From: RGIG3528 sp045629005
GTDB lineage: Bacteria > Bacillota > Clostridia > Lachnospirales > Lachnospiraceae
Assembly: GCA_045629005.1 (NCBI GenBank)
Contig: JAZQQJ010000040.1
Span: forward strand, 1-40,379
DNA length: 40,379 bases
Reading direction: 5' to 3'
In this document: piece after piece, positions 24,253 to 33,061 of the stretch
Numbering within the stretch: position 1 is the first letter of the stretch
How the letters are laid out: each line of letters starts with the position of its first letter
Made by a program: the position numbers and the translations under genes
The notes under the pieces: model-generated
Seen by the model: only the letters and a program-made list of their open reading frames with translations
The model's database searches: none
Told to the model about the DNA's origin: nothing

Positions 24253-25215
24253 TCAGATTAAAGCTATAATCCAGAGTGCTGCTGCACTCACAATTGTCTG
24301 TATTATTACAAAGCGGAATACCGCCTGTGTGTTTGACCAGTTCAGAACCTTTCTTACGTGGTCGTGAAGAGGTGTTCTTGTGTTTTTAAGGATCTTAATC
24401 TTAACCGTTCTTGCAAGGAAAAGCTTAAGAAGTCCGAGTCCTCCGTCAAGGCAGATGACAATGGCGAAAATGATAACCATGAAGAGGTCTCTTGATGTGA
24501 GAGCCATGATGGCAATCAGCGTTCCCATTGCTCTTGAGCCCGCATCTCCCATAAGCACCGTTGAAGGATTGGCGTTAAAGAGAAGATATGCAAGGAGTGC
24601 ACCGATGAAAAGTATTGCGGTGTAGGACATGTTGCCGGCATTTCCGCGCATATAGTTCATTACTACGAACGAAAGGAGTGTAATGATTGTGAGTGATGCG
24701 GAAAGTCCGTCAACACCGTCGGTGCAGTTTGTAACATTAATCATGCCCCATACAAGTGCTGTTGCAATGATTGCAAAGAGCCAGACAGGTATTACGAAGC
24801 TTGTGTCAAAGAATGCCAGCTCGACTTCCGTGTCGTTATAAATGATGTATGTCGCTGCGATTCCGCCCGAAATAAGAAGGTCGAAAAGACCTTTTTTCAC
24901 ATTGCCCCACGGCTTTTCGGATGCATCGTCAAAGAAGCCCGTAAGCATTGAAGCAAATATGAGGATAAGATAGAAAATGTAGCCTGAACCTATTCTGCAG
25001 AAAACCGCTGCCATTAAGACAAACACGGAAACGAATACTATTCCCGCTCCTCTTGCCTTTCCTTCGGAAAGATTGCCTTCAACGGCAAACTTTCTTCCCT
25101 GGTCCCTCGGAAGACGCTTTTTGAAAGCAGCAATCATCAGTGCCGTAAGTGCAAAACAAAGAAGGAATCCGACAGGTGCAAGCCATTCGGCTTCAACCGA
25201 CATAATACTTAACAT
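24253..25215 (-). CDS. MraY/glycosyltransferase family 4 integral membrane transferase
   Basis: This 320-residue protein has about ten membrane segments. The polyprenyl-phosphate N-acetylhexosamine-1-phosphate transferase motifs are present: GFFDD, NCTDGVDGL, MGDAGSRAMG, and PLHDHVRK where MraY usually has a His-rich PIHHHFE loop. It resembles MraY more than WecA or TagO, and it would form lipid I from UDP-MurNAc-pentapeptide. It is away from a murein gene cluster, so it may be a second or divergent copy. Start 25215 is preferred (GAGAAAG 8 bases upstream) over a GTG at 25224 that overlaps dfrA. Confidence 0.82.
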   Translation of the reverse strand: MLSIMSVEAEWLAPVGFLLCFALTALMIAAFKKRLPRDQGRKFAVEGNLSEGKARGAGIVFVSVFVLMAAVFCRIGSGYIFYLILIFASMLTGFFDDASEKPWGNVKKGLFDLLISGGIAATYIIYNDTEVELAFFDTSFVIPVWLFAIIATALVWGMINVTNCTDGVDGLSASLTIITLLSFVVMNYMRGNAGNMSYTAILFIGALLAYLLFNANPSTVLMGDAGSRAMGTLIAIMALTSRDLFMVIIFAIVICLDGGLGLLKLFLARTVKIKILKNTRTPLHDHVRKVLNWSNTQAVFRFVIIQTIVSAAALWIIALI

Positions 25216-25220
25216 AAAGC

Positions 25221-25712
25221 TCACTTTCTCTTGTAGGTGCAGAAGACGTATTCCATATCAAAGCATGTCATTTCTTCAGACTCGTCAACGCACTCCCAGC
25301 GGTCATCCTCGTCAAGGTTCGGGAAATAGGTGTCCGCCGTATAAGTATAATTGATTTTTGTAACGATGGCCGTATCACACTTGTCGATGAGCTGTGCGTA
25401 AATCTCGCCGCCGCCCACAACAAATATGTCATCCTCGGCTGAAATCTCAAGAGCCTTTTTATATGCTTCTTCGGGGGAGCTTACAACAATTGCACCGTGT
25501 GCGTCGTAGTTCTTTTTCCTTGTAACAACGATATTCGTTCTGTCACTTAAGGGTAATCCGTTTGGGAAGCTTTCAAGCGTCTTTCTGCCGACGATTATGG
25601 TCTTTCCTGTAGTCAGTTTTCTGAAGTTCTTCTTATCTCCGGGAATGCTGACCAACAAATTCTTATTATAACCGATTCCCCATCTTTTATCAACTGCAAC
25701 GATAGCCTGCAT
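25221..25712 (-). CDS. dfrA: Dihydrofolate reductase
   Basis: This 163-residue cytosolic enzyme reduces dihydrofolate with NADPH. The characteristic segments are the N-terminal MQAIVAVDKRWGIGYNKNLL, the NADPH-binding IIVGRKTLESFP and FVVGGGEIYAQ. GGAGG lies ahead of the ATG. It directly follows thyA, whose reaction makes dihydrofolate, so substrate and product enzymes are paired. No unusual change is seen at the folate-site positions that can be compared by eye. Confidence 0.95.
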   Translation of the reverse strand: MQAIVAVDKRWGIGYNKNLLVSIPGDKKNFRKLTTGKTIIVGRKTLESFPNGLPLSDRTNIVVTRKKNYDAHGAIVVSSPEEAYKKALEISAEDDIFVVGGGEIYAQLIDKCDTAIVTKINYTYTADTYFPNLDEDDRWECVDESEEMTCFDMEYVFCTYKRK

Positions 25713-25783
25713 TATGCATTTCCTCCGTGGTTTTTACACTATAATTTTATTTGATAACACGGAGTTCTCCGCGTTTCCGGTTA

Positions 25784-26629
25784 TCAGATTGCAACCGGTA
25801 TTTTAATCTGTTCTCCGGTTACATAATTTTCAAGTTTAACGTCCTCGGGAGTAAAGTCATAGAAATGCTTTACATCGGGGTTGAGCCACAGTGTGGGTGC
25901 ATCGTACTGAGGGCGTTTAATAAGCTCCTTTACAATGTCCACGTGGCGGTCATAAATGTGCGCGTCTGCAATGACATGCATGAATTCTCCGACTTCCATG
26001 TCGCACTCTCTTGCAATCATGTGAAGAAGAACCGAGTACTGGCACACGTTCCAGTTGTTTGCTGTGAGCACATCCTGTGAACGCTGGTTAAGAATGCCGT
26101 TAAGGACAAGCCTGTCAGAGTCCTTTCTCTTTGTAACGTTGAAGGTCATTGAATATGCGCAGGGATATAAATTCATTTCATGCAAATCTGCATGAACATA
26201 AATATTCGTCATTATTCTGCGGCTGTAAGGATTGTTTTTGAGGTCCCAGATTACTCTGTCAACCTGGTCCATCATGCCTTCCTTGTACTCGTGCTTAACG
26301 CCGAGCTGATAACCGTAGGCTTTTCCGATGGAACCGTTCTCGTCGGCCCATGCGTCCCAAATCTTACTGTTCAGCTCATGGATGTTATTGGACTTTTTCT
26401 GCCAAATCCAGAGGATTTCATCTGTTGCGGACTTGATGGCCGTCTTTCTGAGCGTAAGAGCCGGGAACTCCTTTGAAAGGTCGTAGCGGTTAACTACGCC
26501 GAATTTTTTGATTGTATATGCAAGCTCGCCGTCTTCCCAATGAGGGCGAACCTTCTCTCCTCTTGTATCGGTACCGTTTTCAAGAATGTCGGAACACATG
26601 TCAACAAACACTCTGTCTGCGTAACTCAT
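25784..26629 (-). CDS. thyA: Thymidylate synthase (Bacillus ThyA type)
   Basis: The protein is 281 residues. The catalytic Cys is in YPCAYSMTFN, and GKAYGYQ, DQVD, NQRSQD and IADAHIYDRH are all there. The segment DVLTANNWNV is the B. subtilis ThyA form rather than the E. coli LGLPFN form. It methylates dUMP to dTMP using methylene-tetrahydrofolate. Start 26629 is set by AGGAGG 10 bases upstream; the longer in-frame extension has no support and lies in a hairpin region. dfrA follows after about 70 bases that contain a weak hairpin (25757-25777). Confidence 0.96.
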   Translation of the reverse strand: MSYADRVFVDMCSDILENGTDTRGEKVRPHWEDGELAYTIKKFGVVNRYDLSKEFPALTLRKTAIKSATDEILWIWQKKSNNIHELNSKIWDAWADENGSIGKAYGYQLGVKHEYKEGMMDQVDRVIWDLKNNPYSRRIMTNIYVHADLHEMNLYPCAYSMTFNVTKRKDSDRLVLNGILNQRSQDVLTANNWNVCQYSVLLHMIARECDMEVGEFMHVIADAHIYDRHVDIVKELIKRPQYDAPTLWLNPDVKHFYDFTPEDVKLENYVTGEQIKIPVAI

Positions 26630-26717
26630 GCTTTTCCTGCCTCCTTTTATTTTTTCCGATTGTGCGAAATAATGAACCCGCTCGCAACGTATCCGGCTGA
26701 ATCCTATTCGCACAAAG

Positions 26718-26746
26718 AGCGGGTGGCACAATTGTGCCGACCCGCT
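26718..26746 (-). terminator. Hairpin downstream of nrdD
   Basis: AGCGGGT and GGCACAA on one side pair with TTGTGCC and ACCCGCT on the other, with single-base bulges. The following minus sequence is CTTTGTG, only weakly T-rich, so it may attenuate rather than stop transcription between nrdD and thyA. Confidence 0.6.
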
Positions 26747-26769
26747 GTCTGTCAGTCTAAATCGTAATT

Positions 26770-29142
26770 CTATCTCTGGTCAACGAAGCCCTTAATCATG
26801 GAGGCATTTGCATACTTCCTGAACTCACCGTTCTTTAATACGATAAGTGTCGGAGCCTGCATAACACCGTACTGTGAAACGAGATCCTGATTTTCTTCAG
26901 CATCAACGACTTCGTAATTAACACCGTTCAAGAATTCCTTTGCAAGCTTACAGTTCGGACAGGTCTTTGTTGTGAAAAGAAGAAGTCTTTCGCCGTCGTT
27001 GCTGCCGTCGGATGTAATCTCAACCATTCCGTCACCGGAAGCCTTGGACTCACCTACAGGCATCTTTCTTGAGCCTGCGATGTCGTATACAAGTCTGTTC
27101 TTGTATTCCTGAGCCTTACCATCGTTCCAGTTCTGTACAGGACGATAGTAGCCTGTGATACGTGAGTAAACTTCTGCATTCTCACCGCATGTAGGACATG
27201 TGCTGTGCTCGCCGGAGATGTAGCCGTGTGTCTTACATACAGAGTATGTGGGAGACATTGTGTAGTACGGAAGCTTATAGTTCTCGGCAATTGTGCGGAC
27301 AAGCTTTGCTGCTGCCTTCCAGTCGGGAAGTCTTTCACCGAGGAATGCGTGGAATACTGTTCCGGATGTATAAAGAGTCTGGAGCTCATCCTGTACGTCG
27401 AGAGCTTCGAAAATGTCTGCTGTACTTTCTACAGGAAGGTGTGAGCTGTTTGTGTAGTAAGGTGTATCGCTGGGCTTACCTGCTGTCTTGATGTCAGGGT
27501 AATGCTGCTTGTCGTGCTTTGCAAGACGGTAGCTTGTTGACTCTGCGGGTGTAGCTTCAAGGTTGTAAAGGTCACCGTACTGTACCTGGTAGTCACTGAG
27601 GCGCTCTCTCATGTGATTGAGAGTCTTCTTTGTGAACTCCTGAGCTGTCTTATCGTTCAGGTCACGACCGATCCACTTTGCGTTGAGGCATGCTTCGTTC
27701 ATACCTACAAGACCGATTGTTGAGAAGTGGTTTGCGAAGGTTCCGAGGTATCTCTTTGTGTAAGGATAGAGGCCTTCTTCAAGGAGCTTTGTGATAACAT
27801 CTCTCTTAACCTTAAGGGAACGTGCTGCAACGTCCATCATATGGTCGAGGCGCTTGAAGTAATCCGCTTCGTCTGTTGCAAGATATGCAATTCTCGGCAT
27901 GTTGATTGTAACAACGCCGATTGAGCCTGTGCTTTCGCCGGAACCGAAGAAACCACCGGTTTTCTTTCTGAGTTCACGAAGGTCAAGACGAAGTCTGCAG
28001 CACATGGATCTTACATCAGAAGGCTCCATGTCGGAGTTAATATAGTTTGAGAAATACGGTGTGCCGTACTTTGCTGTCATTTCGAAGAGAAGCTTGTTGT
28101 TCTCTGTTTCTGTCCAGTCGAAATCTCTTGTGATGGAGTATGTGGGGATAGGATACTGGAATCCTCTGCCGTTAGCATCGCCTTCAATCATGATTTCGAT
28201 GAAAGCTTTGTTAATCATATCCATTTCTTTCTTACAGTCCTTATAGCAGAAGTCAACTTCCTTACCGCCGATTATGCAGGGAAGCTCAGCAAGGTCTGCG
28301 GGAACTGTCCAGTCAAGAGTGATGTTTGAGAAAGGTGCCTGTGTGCCCCAGCGGGAAGGTGTGTTAACGCCGTAAACGAATGACTGGATGCACTGCTTAA
28401 CTTCCTTGTAGGGAAGAATATCTATTTTAACAAAAGGTGGGAGATATGTATCAAATGAGGAGAATGCCTGAGCGCCTGCCCACTCGTTCTGCATAATGCC
28501 GAGGAAGTTAACCATCTGGTTGCAGAGTGTGGAAAGGTGGCTTGCAGGTGAGGAAGTAATCTTGCCGGAAATGCCGCCGAGACCTTCCTGGATGAGCTGC
28601 TTCAATGACCATCCTGCGCAGTAGCCTGTAAGCATGGAAAGATCATGAATGTGGATGTCTGCGTTTCTGTGTGCGCTTTCGATTTCGGAGTCATAAACTT
28701 CGGAGAGCCAGTAGTTGGCTGTGATTGCGCCTGAGTTGTGAAGAATAAGACCGCCTACAGAATATGTAACGGTGGAATTCTCCTTAACACGCCAGTCCTC
28801 TTCTTTAACGTACTTATCTACGGTTTCCTTGTAGTCAAGGATTGTGGACTTCATGTTACGGATTTTCTCACGGTTCTTACGATAAAGGATGTATGCCTTG
28901 GCAACGTCCGTGTAACCTGCCTGTTCAAGGACATGCTCGGCACTGTCCTGGATGTCTTCAACGCTGATTGTTCCGTCCTTAATCTTGGACTGGAAATCGC
29001 TTGTAACTCTTAAAGCGAGAAGATTAATGATGTCATCATTAAAGTTCTTCTGAGTGGCTGTGAATGCCTTTGAGAGAGCGTTAGCAATCTTGGAAATATT
29101 AAAATCCGTAATTTCGCCGTCTCTTTTAACTACACTGATCAT
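26770..29142 (-). CDS. nrdD: Anaerobic ribonucleoside-triphosphate reductase with fused thioredoxin-like tail
   Basis: The protein is 790 residues. An ATP-cone with VVKRDGEITDFN opens it, so activity is allosterically controlled. The class III catalytic core follows. The zinc site is built from CKTH and CPTC and lies just before the glycyl-radical region RITGYYRPVQ. After a linker, the last 75 residues form a thioredoxin/glutaredoxin-like domain with CPNC (728-731) and a cis-Pro-like APT. It reduces NTPs to dNTPs in the absence of oxygen. The activase NrdG gene is not adjacent, at least in this window. AGGAG precedes the ATG. The fused domain suggests that a thiol, not only formate, could supply electrons. 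Confidence 0.95.
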   Translation of the reverse strand: MISVVKRDGEITDFNISKIANALSKAFTATQKNFNDDIINLLALRVTSDFQSKIKDGTISVEDIQDSAEHVLEQAGYTDVAKAYILYRKNREKIRNMKSTILDYKETVDKYVKEEDWRVKENSTVTYSVGGLILHNSGAITANYWLSEVYDSEIESAHRNADIHIHDLSMLTGYCAGWSLKQLIQEGLGGISGKITSSPASHLSTLCNQMVNFLGIMQNEWAGAQAFSSFDTYLPPFVKIDILPYKEVKQCIQSFVYGVNTPSRWGTQAPFSNITLDWTVPADLAELPCIIGGKEVDFCYKDCKKEMDMINKAFIEIMIEGDANGRGFQYPIPTYSITRDFDWTETENNKLLFEMTAKYGTPYFSNYINSDMEPSDVRSMCCRLRLDLRELRKKTGGFFGSGESTGSIGVVTINMPRIAYLATDEADYFKRLDHMMDVAARSLKVKRDVITKLLEEGLYPYTKRYLGTFANHFSTIGLVGMNEACLNAKWIGRDLNDKTAQEFTKKTLNHMRERLSDYQVQYGDLYNLEATPAESTSYRLAKHDKQHYPDIKTAGKPSDTPYYTNSSHLPVESTADIFEALDVQDELQTLYTSGTVFHAFLGERLPDWKAAAKLVRTIAENYKLPYYTMSPTYSVCKTHGYISGEHSTCPTCGENAEVYSRITGYYRPVQNWNDGKAQEYKNRLVYDIAGSRKMPVGESKASGDGMVEITSDGSNDGERLLLFTTKTCPNCKLAKEFLNGVNYEVVDAEENQDLVSQYGVMQAPTLIVLKNGEFRKYANASMIKGFVDQR

Positions 29143-29226
29143 AGATACATTCTCCTTTCAAACCTTCTGTCAGTCTGTTTAGTCTGTCCCCCGTTCCCTC
29201 CTCTAAAGTTTGGGGGAGCGATTTCA

Positions 29227-29255
29227 AGTGTAGTAAATGGTCTCTTTGATGTCAA
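29227..29255 (-). promoter_or_regulatory. nrdD promoter
   Basis: On the minus strand TTGACA (29250-29255), 17 bases and TACACT (29227-29232) form a near-consensus promoter with a leader of about 80 bases to nrdD. The leader holds a CCCCC/GGGGG dyad near 29190-29217. Confidence 0.75.
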
Positions 29256-29293
29256 GTCCCAAATACATAATCTTGAAATAAACTTTTTATAAA

Positions 29294-29309
29294 CCACAAT
29301 ATCTTGTGT
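29294..29309. promoter_or_regulatory. NrdR-box-like palindrome
   Basis: CCACAATATCTTGTGT resembles the NrdR consensus acaCwATATwGtgt. It lies about 40 bases upstream of the -35 box. A partner box with helical spacing is only weakly visible at about 29260-29275, whereas NrdR normally uses two. The match is thus tentative. Confidence 0.45.
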
Positions 29310-29396
29310 TCAAATAATCTTTCGGCTTTTTTGACTCTCTTTTTAGTCTATTCGGATTTTTCGTTTTTTTTCTTTGATTTTCATTTGTAGAATACA

Positions 29397-29426
29397 AAAA
29401 AAGGGTAAGTTAGTTTACCCTTTTTT
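29397..29426 (-). terminator. hflX terminator
   Basis: AAAAAAGGGTAA pairs with TTACCCTTTTTT (12-bp stem, 6-base loop) about 35 bases after the hflX stop on the minus strand. Confidence 0.9.
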
Positions 29427-29460
29427 GAATGTTTATCACCATTTTAGTCCGAAACCGGGA

Positions 29461-30702
29461 CTACTTTTCCACATATGCACATACATGAATGCCATCTTCC
29501 ATGTATTCTTCGGAAATAATCTGCCCGTGTCGTCTGATTTTTTGTATCTCTCCCGCCTCGTTGAACGCAAACACTTTTTCAATGTATTCACGTCCGTCTT
29601 TAATGATTTTGTCGAGGAGGCTGCAAAGCTCCGGAAGCCCGGAACCCTCTTTAGCAGAGATTCTCAGCGTGTAGTCTGCCTTCGGATCCTTCAACTGGAC
29701 TTCCTCCGTGAGCCTGTCGCACTTGTTAAAAAGTGTCACAAACACCTTCCCGGATATTCCAAGCTCGGAAAGAGTGTCGTATGTGACTTCCATGTGCTTA
29801 ACGTAGTCGGGTGAGGAGGCATCCACTACCTGTAGTATGATATCGCAGTATTTTGCTTCCTCAAGTGTGGATTTAAATGCATCTACGAGGTTATGAGGAA
29901 GCTTTCTTACGAAGCCTACCGTATCGGTAAGGAGTATTTTCTGTCCTTTTTCAAGGAGAAGTTCCCTGACCGTCGGGTCAAGTGTTGCAAACAGCTTGTC
30001 TTCTTCGAGTACGTTTGCACCCGTAAGCTTATTTAAGAGCGTGGATTTACCGGCATTCGTGTAGCCTACAATGGCTGCCGTCGGTACGTTTGCTTTCATT
30101 CGCTGTGCTCTTGTAACATCTCTGGAGCGTACAACATCGTCAAGGTCGGAATTCAGCTCGGAAATTCTGTCTTTAATAAGTCGTCTGTCCATTTCGAGCT
30201 TATTCTCACCGGGACCTCTTGTGCCGATTCCGCCTCCGAGTCTTGAGAGATTGTCTCTCATTCCGACAAGGTGGGACTGTCTGTATTTAAGCTGTGCAAG
30301 TTCAACCTGAATCTTACCTTCACGTGTCCTTGCATGCTGTGCAAATATATCAAGAATAACCTGTGTTCTGTCGAGAACCTTTGTATCAATGGCGTCCTCA
30401 AGATTACTGAGCTGTGCGGGAGTCAGCTCATCATCGCATACTACTCCTGTCGCATCAAGCTCTGCGATAAGGCTCGTCAGCTCTTCCACCTTACCTTTTC
30501 CGAGATATGTGGTCCTGTCGGGCTCTTCCCTGTTCTGGACGAGTGTGCCCACAACAACTGCCCCGGCAGTCTTTACAAGCTCTTTAAGTTCCTCGAGCGA
30601 CTCCATTGTATCGTCTTTTTGTATCTGTCCGTTTTTAAAGGTGTCTCCCGTAGAGACACCAATAAGAATCAAACGTTCTTCTGTTTCTTTATTTTCGTAC
30701 AT
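29461..30702 (-). CDS. hflX: GTPase HflX
   Basis: The protein is 413 residues. The N-terminal HflX domain contains DELTPAQLSNLEDA and the glycine-rich GGGIGTRGPGENKLE that binds the ribosome and ATP. The GTPase domain has G1 GYTNAGKST, G3 DTVG and G4 NKCD. HflX splits stalled 70S ribosomes, particularly in heat stress. AAGGAG lies 7 bases before the ATG. A perfect 17-bp palindrome sits right before the ribosome binding site. Confidence 0.96.
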   Translation of the reverse strand: MYENKETEERLILIGVSTGDTFKNGQIQKDDTMESLEELKELVKTAGAVVVGTLVQNREEPDRTTYLGKGKVEELTSLIAELDATGVVCDDELTPAQLSNLEDAIDTKVLDRTQVILDIFAQHARTREGKIQVELAQLKYRQSHLVGMRDNLSRLGGGIGTRGPGENKLEMDRRLIKDRISELNSDLDDVVRSRDVTRAQRMKANVPTAAIVGYTNAGKSTLLNKLTGANVLEEDKLFATLDPTVRELLLEKGQKILLTDTVGFVRKLPHNLVDAFKSTLEEAKYCDIILQVVDASSPDYVKHMEVTYDTLSELGISGKVFVTLFNKCDRLTEEVQLKDPKADYTLRISAKEGSGLPELCSLLDKIIKDGREYIEKVFAFNEAGEIQKIRRHGQIISEEYMEDGIHVCAYVEK

Positions 30703-30713
30703 TAATCTCCTTC

Positions 30714-30730
30714 TAACAGTTTAACTGTTA
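30714..30730. promoter_or_regulatory. Perfect 17-bp palindrome upstream of hflX
   Basis: TAACAGTTTAACTGTTA is a complete dyad 11 bases before the hflX ATG. Its position next to the ribosome binding site fits a repressor operator or a small RNA hairpin limiting translation. Confidence 0.6.
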
Positions 30731-30757
30731 AATATATCCGGGTCATCCTGCAGCGTT

Positions 30758-32230
30758 CTACTGCCGGATTTCTTCTACGTTTGTAAAAGTGAAGGTAAAG
30801 CATGTGCCCTTACCCTTCTCACTTTCAACTTTAATTGTGCCACCGTGTTTTTTACATATCTGGTTAGCAATGGCAAGGCCGAGTCCGGAGCCCTTTGCGT
30901 TCTGACGTGTCTTTGATTTGAAGAACTTTTCGAAAATAAGAGGAAGATCCTCTTCGGGTATACCGATGCCTTCATCGCGGATTGAGCAGACGATGTCATC
31001 CCCGGACCTCTTAAGGCCAAGGTAAACGTTTCCGCCCTCGTTTGAGAACTTAACCGCATTATCAAGAATGACAATGAACATCTGACGGAGACGTCCGTAA
31101 TCCGCCATCATAACGCAAGGTGCGTCGGGTGCGGAGTACTTAAGCTTAACGTTCTTCTCGTCAGCAAGTGTCTTGCCCATTCTGAGTAGTTCAATGAATA
31201 CCTGCTGAAGGTCAACAGGCTCTTTTTCAATCTCAAAGTCGGGATTCTGCATCTTTGAAAGTGTAAGTAAATCTCCTACAAGGCGTTCCATGTTTACGCA
31301 TTCGTTAAGGATGCGGGCATAGTACTGGCTAACCTTTTCAGGGTTTGTAACAACACCGTCGTTAAGGCTTTCTGCATAGGCTCTTACAACGGTAATAGGT
31401 GTTCTTAATTCGTGTGATACGTTCGCAAAGAAGTCGCGGCGCATCTGCTCGATGCTCTGCCTCTCCTTTTCGTTTTCAGCAAGCTTGTCTGCAAGGAAAT
31501 CAACCGTTGACGCAAGCTGTCCGATTTCATCCTTCCTGTCGATGCCTGTTTTAACAGTGTAATCTCCGTCAGCAAGTGAAAATGCCGTGTAACGTATGGT
31601 GGAAATAGGTGTTGTAATCATTCCGATTACGGGAACGGCGATAATAGCCGTTACAACAAGTGCAACAAGTAAAGAAATGAAGATTAGCCTTACGCCGATA
31701 TCGGTGGGGTCTGTTCCGAGGTTATCCTGCAAAAGAACAGCACCGATAACTTCAGCATGCCCGTTTTCATCCTCTTCACCGTAAATCGGTGCCGCACAGG
31801 CAATACGATTGTTTGCCTTACGAATTACAAGCCTTGTTTCTCCTGAAAAGCTGCCTATGATTGCATCCAGATAATCGTGATTAATTTCAGGAGAATTATC
31901 AATGTCCTCACCAAAGGAAAGTGGCTTTGACGAATCCTTGTTCTGCCAGAACGAAATCTTGTAGTCGTTAATGTCTGCAAGCGCTTTATGGAAGATGTCC
32001 ATGAAGTCCTTTGACTGTCCTTTAAGGTACATTTCCGAACACTTCTTCGAAAACTTCTCCGTTCTCAGCTGTATTTCATTTTCGTAGTCGCTTATAACGG
32101 CCTTCTCGTAAAGACGCATGAAAAGAACACCGAGAATGATTGCAAACACAGCAATTACACCTGCGAAGCTCAAATACGTTCTCAGGAACAAACCGCCGAA
32201 TATGCTGTTTTTACCGTTCTTCTTTGCCAT
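30758..32230 (-). CDS. HAMP sensor histidine kinase
   Basis: This 490-residue membrane protein has a first helix at about 14-39, an outside sensor domain at about 40-180 and a second helix at about 182-204. HAMP follows, then HisKA with phosphorylated His273 in VSHELRTP. The ATPase domain has an N box (LDNAVKFS), G1 (DEGIGIP), F (FEKFFK) and G2 (GSGLGLAI). The signal is unknown. It follows its OmpR-type regulator with about 70 bases between and has no strong ribosome binding site of its own. Confidence 0.93.
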   Translation of the reverse strand: MAKKNGKNSIFGGLFLRTYLSFAGVIAVFAIILGVLFMRLYEKAVISDYENEIQLRTEKFSKKCSEMYLKGQSKDFMDIFHKALADINDYKISFWQNKDSSKPLSFGEDIDNSPEINHDYLDAIIGSFSGETRLVIRKANNRIACAAPIYGEEDENGHAEVIGAVLLQDNLGTDPTDIGVRLIFISLLVALVVTAIIAVPVIGMITTPISTIRYTAFSLADGDYTVKTGIDRKDEIGQLASTVDFLADKLAENEKERQSIEQMRRDFFANVSHELRTPITVVRAYAESLNDGVVTNPEKVSQYYARILNECVNMERLVGDLLTLSKMQNPDFEIEKEPVDLQQVFIELLRMGKTLADEKNVKLKYSAPDAPCVMMADYGRLRQMFIVILDNAVKFSNEGGNVYLGLKRSGDDIVCSIRDEGIGIPEEDLPLIFEKFFKSKTRQNAKGSGLGLAIANQICKKHGGTIKVESEKGKGTCFTFTFTNVEEIRQ

Positions 32231-32299
32231 TACTTATGCCGTATCACTATTGCTGCCATGCGCCTCATCTGTTTTACCGTTTTGCAGCGTTATACTTCA

Positions 32300-32998
32300 T
32301 CATGTTTTGTCAAATTTGTAGCCCGCTGCCCATACGGTAGTTATGGTCCAGCCGACATGTTCTACACTGGATTTATCAAGCTTAGCGCGCAGTCTCTTAA
32401 TGTGTGAGTCAACTGTACGCGGGTCGCCTTCATAATCAGAGCCCCAGAGTCTGTCAAGAAGCATATCTCTTGAGAAAACCTTTCCCGGGTTTGTAGCAAG
32501 CACCCATACGGTTTCAATTTCTTTCTTTGTGAGCTTAACTTCTTCGTCACCGATCTTGCATCTGTACTCGTCGAGATTTATTACAAGATTGCCGACGGTG
32601 CACACGCTGCTCTTTTCGGTTGTTTCATTTTTATTGATGTTAAGACGTCTGAGCACGGCGCGCACACGTGCCATTACTTCGCTCGGGCTGAAGGGCTTGA
32701 CAATGTAGTCGTCCGCACCTATGTCAAGGCCCATAATGCGTTCGTAATCCTCTCCTCGTGCCGTAATAAGAATAACAGGCACATCGGACTTCGCTCTTAT
32801 CTTTCTGCACACCTCGAAGCCGTCCATTTTGGGCATCATAACATCAAGGAGCACGCATACGGGATTATCGTTTAAGAAGTGAAGATATGCCTGCTCACCG
32901 TCACCTGCCGTGACAGGCTCATAGCCTTCCTTTTCAACGTAAACCGAAAGTACATCAATAATATCCGGATTATCATCCGCGATAAGAATCTTTGCCAT
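32300..32998 (-). CDS. OmpR/PhoB-family response regulator
   Basis: The protein is 232 residues: a receiver domain with phospho-acceptor Asp52 (LLDVMMPKMDG), Lys in IVKPFS, and a C-terminal winged helix ending in VWAAGYKFD. It is the cognate partner of the kinase encoded just downstream. AAGGA lies 7 bases before the ATG. A TTGACA that overlaps the dapB stop codon is a possible -35 box, but no good -10 box is at the right distance. Confidence 0.95.
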   Translation of the reverse strand: MAKILIADDNPDIIDVLSVYVEKEGYEPVTAGDGEQAYLHFLNDNPVCVLLDVMMPKMDGFEVCRKIRAKSDVPVILITARGEDYERIMGLDIGADDYIVKPFSPSEVMARVRAVLRRLNINKNETTEKSSVCTVGNLVINLDEYRCKIGDEEVKLTKKEIETVWVLATNPGKVFSRDMLLDRLWGSDYEGDPRTVDSHIKRLRAKLDKSSVEHVGWTITTVWAAGYKFDKT

Positions 32999-33061
32999 AA
33001 ATAAATCCTTTCATAATGACGTGAAACATTTCTTTCCCATATCAGGAATAACAAGCCACTG

